A DNA stretch of 64,000 nucleotides from Bradyrhizobiaceae bacterium (lineage in GTDB: Bacteria > Pseudomonadota > Alphaproteobacteria > Rhizobiales > Xanthobacteraceae): the NCBI GenBank assembly GCA_003963145.1, contig RXJJ01000022.1, positions 1-64,000 on the forward strand, given 5' to 3'. Positions 57,422 through 64,000 of the stretch are shown piece by piece (position 1 is the first letter of the stretch; the number at the start of each line of letters is the position of its first letter). The notes under the pieces were generated by a model. It made no database searches, had not been told where the DNA came from, and was given only the letters and a program-made list of their open reading frames with translations. The translations under genes and the position numbers were made by a program.

Positions 57422-57883
57422 TTAAGCGGTCTTACGTGGCAGGAACACGGTTGCCTCGAACGAGAATACCAGCACGCCATGCTGATTGGTTCCGGTGTTA
57501 AGGGATTGGACCAGTCCCCATTGCGGCCGCTTGCCGGATACGCGGGTGGAAATCACCTTTGACTGGTAGGAGACGGTGTCTCCCGCAAGCACGGGCTTGA
57601 GCCATTTCAGATCGCGGAAGCCCGGCGACACCACAGGCTCGCAGGTCTCGCCGCGGGCCGCCGCACCGCGCTGAAGGTCCTCGACCATGACTTTCATCCA
57701 AGCCGCTGTCACATGCCAGCCGGAGGCTGCTAGTCCGCCAAAGACCTTCTTGCCCGCCTCCTCATCCAGATGAAACGGCTGGGGATCGAACTTGCGTGCA
57801 AACTCCCTGATATTTTCCGCTGTGAATGCAAACGAACCGAGGCTGCGCGTGTCGCCTGTCCTGATGTCCTCGAAACGGCTCAC
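57422..57883 (-). CDS. MaoC-fold dehydratase (hotdog), second of pair
   Basis: A 153-residue hotdog-fold protein of the MaoC/R-specific enoyl-CoA hydratase family. The catalytic motif D-x-x-P-x-H appears as FDPQPFHLDEEAG with the Asp-His dyad intact; the C-terminal hotdog strands are SYQSKVISTRVSGKRPQWGLV. It probably hydrates an enoyl-CoA, but the substrate is unknown. Its GTG start overlaps the stop of the upstream partner by four bases (GTGA). Confidence 0.85.
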   Translation of the reverse strand: MSRFEDIRTGDTRSLGSFAFTAENIREFARKFDPQPFHLDEEAGKKVFGGLAASGWHVTAAWMKVMVEDLQRGAAARGETCEPVVSPGFRDLKWLKPVLAGDTVSYQSKVISTRVSGKRPQWGLVQSLNTGTNQHGVLVFSFEATVFLPRKTA

Positions 57884-58344
57884 GACACGTTCTCCACGAT
57901 CGCGTCACGGCGGGAAACGATCAATGTAAAACGCGAGGTCAGCAGCGGCGTGCCTGCGGCATTTCTGATCTGATTGGCCGTCTGCACAAAGCCGCGATCC
58001 GGCTTGCTTGCGGAAATTCGGGTCCCGAGAATATCGATATCCAGCATGAGTTCGTCGCCCGGCCGCAGCGGCGCCAGCCATTTGACTTCATCCACGCCAG
58101 GCGAGCCGAGGGACGCCGTTCGCAGCGCGAACCCGTCGCACATCATCCGCATCATGATTGAACACAAATGCCAACCGGATCCGGCAAGACCCTGCAGCAG
58201 CGTATGTCTCGCGGCCTCATCGTCAAGATGCATCGGCTGCGGATCGAATTCTGCTGCGAAAGCGATGAGCTCTTCTTTCGATACGTGATAGGGGCCAAAG
58301 GTCCCGAAGCGACCCGGCGTGAAATCCTCTAAACCCAATTTCAT
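57880..58344 (-). CDS. MaoC-fold dehydratase (hotdog), first of pair
   Basis: A 154-residue paralogue of the next gene with the same motif FDPQPMHLDDEAA and the strands LMLDIDILGTRISASKPDRGFV. The pair is translationally coupled; two-subunit MaoC proteins are known, so a heterodimer is conceivable but unproven. The two diverge outside the motif. No acyl-CoA pathway genes lie alongside. Confidence 0.85.
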   Translation of the reverse strand: MKLGLEDFTPGRFGTFGPYHVSKEELIAFAAEFDPQPMHLDDEAARHTLLQGLAGSGWHLCSIMMRMMCDGFALRTASLGSPGVDEVKWLAPLRPGDELMLDIDILGTRISASKPDRGFVQTANQIRNAAGTPLLTSRFTLIVSRRDAIVENVS

Positions 58345-58557
58345 GAATGTTGCTTTTCGAAATCTGACAGGAGCATCCGATTGTCGCCATGCCGAGCGAC
58401 AAACTCAAGCCCCATCGGCACAGGGCTGATACGCGTGATTAAGGATGAAACGTGACGCCATGTGCGCGGTCCACACCTTTCCGCAAGGAGCCAAAACAGC
58501 TTTGCATAAATCATCCATCATGCGACAAGAGCTTGGCTGCCTGCGACGGAGATCACG

Positions 58558-58851
58558 ATGTTCGATATCAGCGACCTTTTCCAGTGGGACCGTTTCATCG
58601 CACCCACCGTCATCAAATCGTTCTACTGGCTGGTGATCGCGCTTGTGATCCTGTTCGGAATCTCGGGAATATTTACGGGCCTGCTACAAATGGCGGTCAG
58701 CCCCTTCGGCGGTTTCATCACCACCATTTCTGCCATCATTGGCACTGTGGTCGGCGTGGTGTTCTCGCGTATTGCCGCCGAATTCATCCTGATCGTGTTC
58801 CGCATCAACGAGCATCTTGGCGCAATCCGCAATCAGCGACGGGAACTCTAG
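58558..58851 (+). CDS. DUF4282 membrane protein
   Basis: A 97-residue protein with an N-terminal FQWDRFIAP and two transmembrane helices (FYWLVIALVILFGISGIFTGLL and FITTISAIIGTVVGVVFSRIAAEF), followed by RINEHLGAIRN. This is the DUF4282 layout, function unknown. GGAGATC precedes the ATG. It is convergent with ychF. Confidence 0.85.
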   Translation: MFDISDLFQWDRFIAPTVIKSFYWLVIALVILFGISGIFTGLLQMAVSPFGGFITTISAIIGTVVGVVFSRIAAEFILIVFRINEHLGAIRNQRREL

Positions 58852-58875
58852 ACGCCGGGCCGGTCCGCGAAACGG

Positions 58876-59973
58876 CTAGGTATTGAAACGGAAATGCATC
58901 ACGTCGCCGTCGGCGACGACGTAATCCTTGCCTTCCAGTCGCAGCTTTCCGCCATCGCGCGCGCCGGCTTCGCCGCCCAGCTTGACGTAATCCTCATAGG
59001 CAATGGTTTCGGCGCGAATGAAGCCTTTTTCAAAGTCCGTGTGGATCACACCGGCCGCACCAGGCGCCTTGGTGCCGCGCGTGATGGTCCATGCACGCGC
59101 CTCCTTCGGACCGACCGTGAAATAAGTGATGAGATCGAGAAGCTTGTAGCCCGCGCGAATCAGCCGGTCGAGACCGGCCTCCTTCAATTCGAGCGTGGAC
59201 AGGAACTCGGCGCGCTCCTCTTTCGAAAGTGTTGCAATCTCGGATTCGATCTTCGCCGAGATCACCACCGCGACCGCGCCTTCCTTTTCGGCATGCTTCA
59301 TCACTTCATTGGAGAAATTATTTCCCGCCGCCGCCGATCCTTCCTCGACATTGCAAACATAGAGAACCGGCTTTGACGTCAGAAGACCGAGCATGCGAAA
59401 CGCCCTTTCTTCTTCCGGCTTGCGCTCGAGAAAACGTGTCGGCTTGCCCTCGCGGAGCAGTTTGAGCGCGCGCTCGACCAGATCGAGCTGTTCCTTCGAA
59501 TCCTTGTCGCCGCCCTTCGCCTTTTTCGAAAGATTATCGACGCGCTTCTCAAGGCTTTCGAGATCGGCGAGCATCAGCTCCGTCTCGATCGTCTCGATGT
59601 CTGCGAGCGGCGCGATCTTGCCTTCGACATGGGTGATGTCCGAATCCTCAAAGCAGCGCACCACATGCGCCACCGCATCGACCTCTCGGATGTTGGCGAG
59701 AAACTGGTTGCCGAGTCCCTCGCCCTTAGAAGCGCCTTTGACGAGGCCAGCAATATCCACGAACGTCAGTTGCGTCGGAATGATCTGCTGTGATTTTGCG
59801 ATCTCCGCGAGTTTCTCAAGACGCGAATCCGGAACGGCGACCGCGCCGACATTCGGCTCGATGGTGCAGAACGGATAGTTCGCCGCCTGCGCCGCAGCGG
59901 TTTCGGTGAGGGCGTTGAACAACGTGGACTTGCCGACATTCGGCAGACCAACGATACCGCATTTAAATCCCAT
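58876..59973 (-). CDS. ychF: Redox-responsive ATPase YchF (OLA1 family)
   Basis: A 365-residue Obg-related ATPase with a Walker [38 protein letters not shown], a coiled-coil insert and the C-terminal TGS domain ([29 protein letters not shown]). It binds ribosomes and takes part in oxidative-stress response in E. coli, where ychF is next to pth, as here. Length is standard. It is 33 bases downstream of pth. Confidence 0.97.
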   Translation of the reverse strand: MGFKCGIVGLPNVGKSTLFNALTETAAAQAANYPFCTIEPNVGAVAVPDSRLEKLAEIAKSQQIIPTQLTFVDIAGLVKGASKGEGLGNQFLANIREVDAVAHVVRCFEDSDITHVEGKIAPLADIETIETELMLADLESLEKRVDNLSKKAKGGDKDSKEQLDLVERALKLLREGKPTRFLERKPEEERAFRMLGLLTSKPVLYVCNVEEGSAAAGNNFSNEVMKHAEKEGAVAVVISAKIESEIATLSKEERAEFLSTLELKEAGLDRLIRAGYKLLDLITYFTVGPKEARAWTITRGTKAPGAAGVIHTDFEKGFIRAETIAYEDYVKLGGEAGARDGGKLRLEGKDYVVADGDVMHFRFNT

Positions 59974-60006
59974 AACGTGCCCTGAATTTTCCTGACGATG
60001 CGCGGC

Positions 60007-60612
60007 TTATTTGGTGCCACCGTCATCCTTTGAATTGAAACCCTTTGCATCCATAGCCAGATGCACCTTGTTCGCGAAGGATGCATCCTGCCCCGTGACA
60101 ATCAATGCCGCGTTGTCCGCAACGATCTCACACAAGGCTGTCACCCACGGCATCTCGCTTTTGGCGAAATCGGATAGAACGTGCTGATGCACCAGATCCT
60201 TGACGCCCGGATGCCCGACACCGAGGCGCACGCGGCGATAGTCGTTGCCGACATGCGCGGAGATCGAACGCAAACCGTTATGTCCCGCGATGCCACCGCC
60301 GATTTTGACGCGCAACTTCGAAGGCGGCAATTCGATCTCGTCGTGAAACACCGTGATATCGCCGACGTTCATTTTAAAGAAATTCACAGCTTCGCCGACC
60401 GCGTTGCCGGACTCGTTCATGTAGGTAGAGGGCTTGAGCAGAATGACACGCCCGTTACCAAGATTGCCCTCGGATGTCTCGCCCTGAAAACGGCGGCGCC
60501 ACGGTGAAAAACCGTGACGCCGCGCGATTTCGTCGATGACCATGAACCCGATATTGTGCCGGTTGCCCTGGTACTTCGATCCGGGATTGCCCAGTCCGAC
60601 GAACAGGCGCAT
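60007..60612 (-). CDS. pth: Peptidyl-tRNA hydrolase
   Basis: A 201-residue enzyme recycling peptidyl-tRNA released by stalled ribosomes. The conserved residues are in place: Asn and catalytic His in [20 protein letters not shown], Asp in FHDEIELPP, and GHNGLRSI. The Lys-rich C-terminal tail is longer than in E. coli. It lies between rplY and ychF, the usual alphaproteobacterial order. Confidence 0.97.
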   Translation of the reverse strand: MRLFVGLGNPGSKYQGNRHNIGFMVIDEIARRHGFSPWRRRFQGETSEGNLGNGRVILLKPSTYMNESGNAVGEAVNFFKMNVGDITVFHDEIELPPSKLRVKIGGGIAGHNGLRSISAHVGNDYRRVRLGVGHPGVKDLVHQHVLSDFAKSEMPWVTALCEIVADNAALIVTGQDASFANKVHLAMDAKGFNSKDDGGTK

Positions 60613-60619
60613 GCGCTAG

Positions 60620-60686
60620 TGTCCCGAATCCGAAGTTCGTTTCATGTTGCGGCACCTTCCGAGCGAGCTTCGGATTCGAAAGGACA
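60620..60686. repeat. Imperfect palindrome with 11-bp arms, upstream of pth
   Basis: CGAATCCGAAG (60625-60635) pairs exactly with CTTCGGATTCG (60668-60678). Outside them TGTCC (60620-60624) pairs with GGACA (60682-60686), separated on the right side by AAA. The loop of 32 bases is not obviously structured. It resembles a repeat seen upstream of many genes in Bradyrhizobiaceae; I could not confirm this. Confidence 0.6.
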
Positions 60687-60717
60687 TGAGACAATCATAA
60701 ATTCCAGTGCGGCTCTG

Positions 60718-60770
60718 GATTTGACATTCGCGTTACGAAACGCCTGCAGGCGAGGCGCGAATGTCAAATC
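60718..60770. repeat. Perfect 15-bp inverted repeat with nested palindrome
   Basis: GATTTGACATTCGCG (60718-60732) pairs with CGCGAATGTCAAATC (60756-60770). The 23-base interior contains the perfect palindrome CGCCTGCAGGCG (60741-60752). It lies between pth and rplY, just after the rplY stop, so it can form a large hairpin in the rplY transcript. Confidence 0.75.
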
Positions 60771-60788
60771 TGCTCCACCGGGGTTCGT

Positions 60789-61508
60789 TTACTTCTTCTT
60801 GTCGCCACCGGCAGCGGGTGCCTTGGCGGCACCAGCCGCAGGCGCAGCGCCGGCCGCAGGTGCGGCTCCGGCTGCAGGCGCGGCTCCGGCCGCAGGCGCA
60901 GCACCACCGGCGGCCGCAGCGGCAGCCTTCTGTTCTTCGGCATAGCCCGACGGAGGCACGATGGTAACAAGCGTCGCGTCCGAGCGGGTCAGCGTGCGCA
61001 CGCCCTCCGGCAGCTTGATGTCCGCCATATGCAGCGAACTGGAAATATCGAGCTTGCCGACGTCGGCTTCCAGATATTGCGGAATGTTGTCGGCCGGCAC
61101 TTCCAGTTCGATCGCGTGGGTCACGATGTTCACCGCGCCACCGCGTTTGACACCCGGCGAGGTTTCAGCGTTGAGGATGTGCAGCGGGATGCTGACGCGA
61201 ATCTTCGCGCCCTGGCCGAGCCGCAGGAAATCGACATGGAGAGGAAAATCGCGAACCGGATCGAGCGCGAAATCGCGCGGAATCACGCGATGCTTCTTGC
61301 CGTCCAGATCGATATCGTAAACGGTGGTGAGGAAGCGGCCGGCCTGAATGCGCAAGCGCAGTTCAGCGTCGTCCAGCGAAATCGTCACCGGGGGCTTGTT
61401 GTCTCCATAGATCACGGCCGGGATCCGGCCGGCGCGACGTTCTGCCCGAGCGGCCCCCTTGCCGGCCTTCGGACGAGCGGTCGCCTTCATTTCCTTGACG
61501 GTCGCCAT
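60789..61508 (-). CDS. rplY: 50S ribosomal protein L25/general stress protein Ctc
   Basis: A 239-residue L25 of the long Ctc type: an N-terminal 5S-rRNA-binding domain (ERRAGRIPAVIYGDNKPPVTISLD) and the C-terminal domain (ALDPVRDFPLHVDFLRLG, LDISSSLHMADIKLPEG). The last about 40 residues are an Ala/Pro/Gly tail of four 6-residue repeats followed by a Lys end. Such tails are typical in Bradyrhizobiaceae. AGGA precedes the ATG. It is followed by pth and ychF. Confidence 0.95.
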   Translation of the reverse strand: MATVKEMKATARPKAGKGAARAERRAGRIPAVIYGDNKPPVTISLDDAELRLRIQAGRFLTTVYDIDLDGKKHRVIPRDFALDPVRDFPLHVDFLRLGQGAKIRVSIPLHILNAETSPGVKRGGAVNIVTHAIELEVPADNIPQYLEADVGKLDISSSLHMADIKLPEGVRTLTRSDATLVTIVPPSGYAEEQKAAAAAAGGAAPAAGAAPAAGAAPAAGAAPAAGAAKAPAAGGDKKK

Positions 61509-61781
61509 TGGTTAAGTCCTTGTTTTATCAAAAGTTAAGGGCCGCCAAGGCGGCCCGCTGATCCGTCGCGGCGAGCCTCCAGGGGTGCGGGGGCCGCGAA
61601 CGTGGGGGTTCTTAGCCCCAAAGCGGCGAAATGACAAGGAAATGCAGGGAAAAAAGCGGGCTTTGACAGGTCCGGTCAACGGATCGGCCCCCCTTTTGAA
61701 TTTGGCCGAGTCCTAAGGTTTCCGAAACTGTTTTCGTGGAACTTGGCGGCGGAACCTATCGAGTCTCAGAAAGAGCATCAA

Positions 61782-62870
61782 ATGGCGCTCGCAGAGCGGA
61801 CACCCGCCAGAAGGCGTGTGCTCCTCGCATCCGACCGCGACGATCACAGCGAAGATCTCGCAAATATCCTGGAAAATCTTGGCGACGTCGAACGGATTTC
61901 CACACAGGACATGCCGGACAGCCCGGCGGGACGCTATGCCGGTGTCGTCGTCGACATTGATCTCACGTCGATCGACAGCGTGCGCGCCATCCGCCGCAAG
62001 CTTACATCCCGAACCTATCAGTCGCTGCCGCGCCTGTTCGTGCTGGCCGATGGCGTTCGCCTGGAATCGATCCAGGCATGGTCGCTGGGCGCCACCGACA
62101 CCATCCGCTGGCCCTTCGATGCCGAAGATATCCTGCAGCGTGTGCGCGCTTCGTTTCCGGACATCGCAGGCGGAGCCACCAGCGCAGCCCAGGCACTCGA
62201 TGCCGGGATCGCTGCCGCCAACACAGTGATGGTGAAAATTTTCGAACGCCTGCCGGCGGGAACGCCGCTCACGCTTGACGATGTCATGCAGGCGGAATTG
62301 AAAATCCTGAAAGCTCTGCGCCGCACGTCGCTGCGCGAATGGCTGCGTGCGATCGACAAGCACCACAACAGGACCTATCGCCATTGCCTGCAGGTGACAG
62401 GCTACACCGTGGCCTTCGCTCAGCATCTTGGCATGCGCGAGGACGATCAGCGCCGCCTCACCCGCGCTGCGCTTATCCACGATGTCGGCAAGGCCTATAT
62501 TCCGCTCGCGATTCTCGACAAGACCACAGCGCTCACTCCGCGCGAGGAAATCGAATTGTCGAAACATACGCAGATCGGCTTCGACGTGCTTAAAAGTCAC
62601 GGCGAATTTCCGCGCGAAATGCTCGACGTCGTCCTGCATCACCACGAAATGCTCGACGGTACGGGCTACCCCGACGGGCTGAAGGGTCAGGAAATCGCCG
62701 ATCTCGTGCGCATGTTAACGGTCGCCGACATGTTCACGCTGCTGGTCGAAGAGCGCCCGGACAGCCCACCAATGTCCAACGCCGATGCTTTCACGGTGCT
62801 GGAAAGCCTCGCCGGCAAACTCGACATGGACATGGTGCGCGCGTTTCGCCCCGTCGCATACGGGGCGTAA
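61782..62870 (+). CDS. HD-GYP phosphodiesterase with degenerate receiver
   Basis: A 362-residue protein: an N-terminal receiver-like domain (RRVLLASDRDD, acceptor Asp in VVVDIDL), a helical linker, and an HD-GYP domain with LIHDVGKAYIP and HHHEMLDGTGYPDGLKG intact. HD-GYP enzymes usually hydrolyse cyclic-di-GMP. The conserved receiver Lys is Arg (TIRWPF), and the Thr position is altered, so phosphorylation may not be normal. It stands alone, with rplY divergent upstream. The 273-base gap before it holds the rplY leader hairpin at 61539-61556 (GGGCCGCC/GGCGGCCC) and nothing else evident. ATG 61782 is preferred over a TTG at 61743. Confidence 0.88.
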   Translation: MALAERTPARRRVLLASDRDDHSEDLANILENLGDVERISTQDMPDSPAGRYAGVVVDIDLTSIDSVRAIRRKLTSRTYQSLPRLFVLADGVRLESIQAWSLGATDTIRWPFDAEDILQRVRASFPDIAGGATSAAQALDAGIAAANTVMVKIFERLPAGTPLTLDDVMQAELKILKALRRTSLREWLRAIDKHHNRTYRHCLQVTGYTVAFAQHLGMREDDQRRLTRAALIHDVGKAYIPLAILDKTTALTPREEIELSKHTQIGFDVLKSHGEFPREMLDVVLHHHEMLDGTGYPDGLKGQEIADLVRMLTVADMFTLLVEERPDSPPMSNADAFTVLESLAGKLDMDMVRAFRPVAYGA

Positions 62871-62884
62871 ACAAAGCCGCTCCG

Positions 62885-63136
62885 CTAATTCTGAATTTTC
62901 GCCTCGAGCGCTGCGATGCGCGCCTTGAGCGCTTCGTTTTCCTCGCGCGCCAGACGGGCCATGTCCTTCACCGCCTCGAACTCCTCGCGCTTGACGAGAT
63001 CGAGATCGCGGAGGATCCGCTCCGCCTGATTGCGGACGACGCCATCGACCTCGCGCTTGACGCCCTGCGCGGCGCCAGCGGCGTCGTTCATCAAGCGCGC
63101 GATTTCATCGAAAAAACGGTTGCTGGTCTGGGTCAT
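62885..63136 (-). CDS. ubiK: Ubiquinone biosynthesis accessory factor UbiK
   Basis: A 83-residue protein (BMFP/YqiC family) with an N-terminal amphipathic helix FFDEIARLMNDAAGAAQGVKREVD and a C-terminal coiled coil (EEFEAVKDMARLAREENEALKARIAALEAKI) that makes trimers. It supports aerobic ubiquinone synthesis and binds membranes. GGAGA lies eight bases before ATG 63136. It is divergent from lgt across 176 bases. Confidence 0.9.
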   Translation of the reverse strand: MTQTSNRFFDEIARLMNDAAGAAQGVKREVDGVVRNQAERILRDLDLVKREEFEAVKDMARLAREENEALKARIAALEAKIQN

Positions 63137-63312
63137 CGTCATTCTCCGAACATGCAAGGGCCATAACACCATCTGCAGGGACAATGGGGATTACGCGGGC
63201 GCGGCGCAAGTGCAGAGCACGCCACAAGCGCCGGTCCCGCGCTTGACTTCATCGCCTTCAAACCGCCATGACGAAGATGGCTCCTTAGTGAATCTGCTCA
63301 GGATTGCATCAC

Positions 63313-64000
63313 ATGCCTGTCCCGGCCCTGTCCCTTCTCGCCGCGCATCTTCCAGTCGTGCTCCTTCCAGCCCTGCCGCTGGCGATCGCATTTCCAGTGT
63401 TCGATCCCATCGCCATTGCCATCGGCCCCATTGCCATCCGCTGGTACGCGCTGGCTTATATCGGCGGTATCGTGCTCGGCTGGATTTATGCCCGCAAGAT
63501 CATCCGCACCGGCGGCCTGTGGAGCGGTGGCAAGGCTCCCATGACGACGCTGGATTTCGACGATTTTATCCTGTGGGTGACGCTCGGCATCATTCTCGGC
63601 GGCCGTACCGGCTATGTGCTGTTCTACAATCTTGATTATTTCGCACAGCACCCGCTCGACATCTTCCAGCTCTGGAAGGGCGGCATGTCTTTCCATGGCG
63701 GATTTCTCGGCTGTGTCACGGCGGTGCTGCTGTTCGGCCGCAACCGGAATATCCCGGTGCTGTCGCTCGGCGACGTCACCTGCGCCGTCGGCCCGATCGG
63801 GCTGTTCCTTGGACGCATCGCCAATTTCATCAACAGCGAATTGTGGGGCCGTCCGGCCGATCCAAGCCTGCCTTGGGCAATGGTATTTCCAAACGGCGGC
63901 CCTCTACCACGGCACCCAAGCCAGCTCTACGAAGCGGGACTCGAAGGCGTCCTGCTTTTCATCATTCTGGCGCTCATGATCCGCGCCGGTGCATTGAAAC
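63313..64000 (+). CDS. lgt: Prolipoprotein diacylglyceryl transferase Lgt, 5' part
   Basis: The first 229 codons of an open frame that runs off the right edge. Lgt transfers a diacylglyceryl group from phosphatidylglycerol to the Cys of prolipoproteins at the inner membrane. Visible motifs: [43 protein letters not shown] with the catalytic His, [19 protein letters not shown] (Lgt signature) and [13 protein letters not shown]. Multiple hydrophobic helices follow. The N terminus, with an extra hydrophobic stretch of about 25 residues before the usual start, is longer than in many homologues. Confidence 0.95.
   Translation, partial: MPVPALSLLAAHLPVVLLPALPLAIAFPVFDPIAIAIGPIAIRWYALAYIGGIVLGWIYARKIIRTGGLWSGGKAPMTTLDFDDFILWVTLGIILGGRTGYVLFYNLDYFAQHPLDIFQLWKGGMSFHGGFLGCVTAVLLFGRNRNIPVLSLGDVTCAVGPIGLFLGRIANFINSELWGRPADPSLPWAMVFPNGGPLPRHPSQLYEAGLEGVLLFIILALMIRAGALK

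Noticed and set aside
60835..60906. Possible CRISPR-like or tandem satellite array
   Set aside because: Contiguous 18-base units with no spacers, inside the rplY reading frame.

Overview
The window is a chromosomal segment of an alphaproteobacterium of the order Rhizobiales. The family most strongly suggested is Bradyrhizobiaceae/Nitrobacteraceae (Bradyrhizobium, Rhodopseudomonas, Nitrobacter, Afipia or Oligotropha). The pointers are the CtrA/ChpT cell-cycle phosphorelay, DUF992, EipA (DUF1134) and GCG_CRPN small secreted proteins, Omp25/31-type beta-barrels, the RpoH box, and many Rhizobiales-type lineage-restricted secreted proteins. The genus cannot be fixed from sequence alone. The DNA is high-GC and gene-dense. 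No integrase, transposase, phage, plasmid or CRISPR gene is visible, so this looks like core genome rather than an island.

Layout. 1-8.6 kb: the 3' end of ctrA with its terminator, a chromate transporter, a five-gene chemotaxis operon on the minus strand (cheA-cheW-cheY-cheB-cheR), and chpT. 8.7-16.8 kb: cysQ and a run of envelope or secreted proteins (YHS protein, EipA, a membrane-anchored coiled-coil protein, HdeA-like protein, Flp pilin, L,D-transpeptidase, DUF2927), tRNA-Val, and a soluble double-PAS methyl-accepting protein. 17-24 kb: glycosyltransferase, tRNA-Glu, an RluA-type pseudouridine synthase, rpoH, a lone Bug-type binding protein, and an unusual formyltransferase. 24-32 kb: a single-pass membrane protein, purA, two tandem EamA exporters, and the serC-serA pair. 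32-46 kb: two outer-membrane beta-barrels, an Fsr-like MFS exporter, glmM, lldD, aroE, a SulP transporter with a DUF992 protein, an aspartate aminotransferase and a GT87-like protein. 45-58 kb: three glutathione S-transferases, PlsC, a DUF1800/DUF1501 pair, uvrB with a long N-terminal extension, and two MaoC-fold proteins. 58-64 kb: ychF, pth, rplY, an HD-GYP regulator, ubiK and the 5' part of lgt.

How it works together. The left end combines ChpT and CtrA, the last two proteins of the CckA-ChpT-CtrA relay, with a chemotaxis signalling operon. A TTAA-N7-TTAACC CtrA-type box lies upstream of one of the two outer-membrane protein genes. Much of the rest is housekeeping: serine, shikimate, purine and cell-wall precursor synthesis, heat-shock transcription, nucleotide excision repair, and translation. 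I did not find a gene cluster that reads as a clearly new system. The best leads are an orphan terminator that may end a small RNA, a formyltransferase lacking its catalytic Asn and tightly coupled to a membrane protein, the CtrA box, and nested palindromes between pth and rplY.
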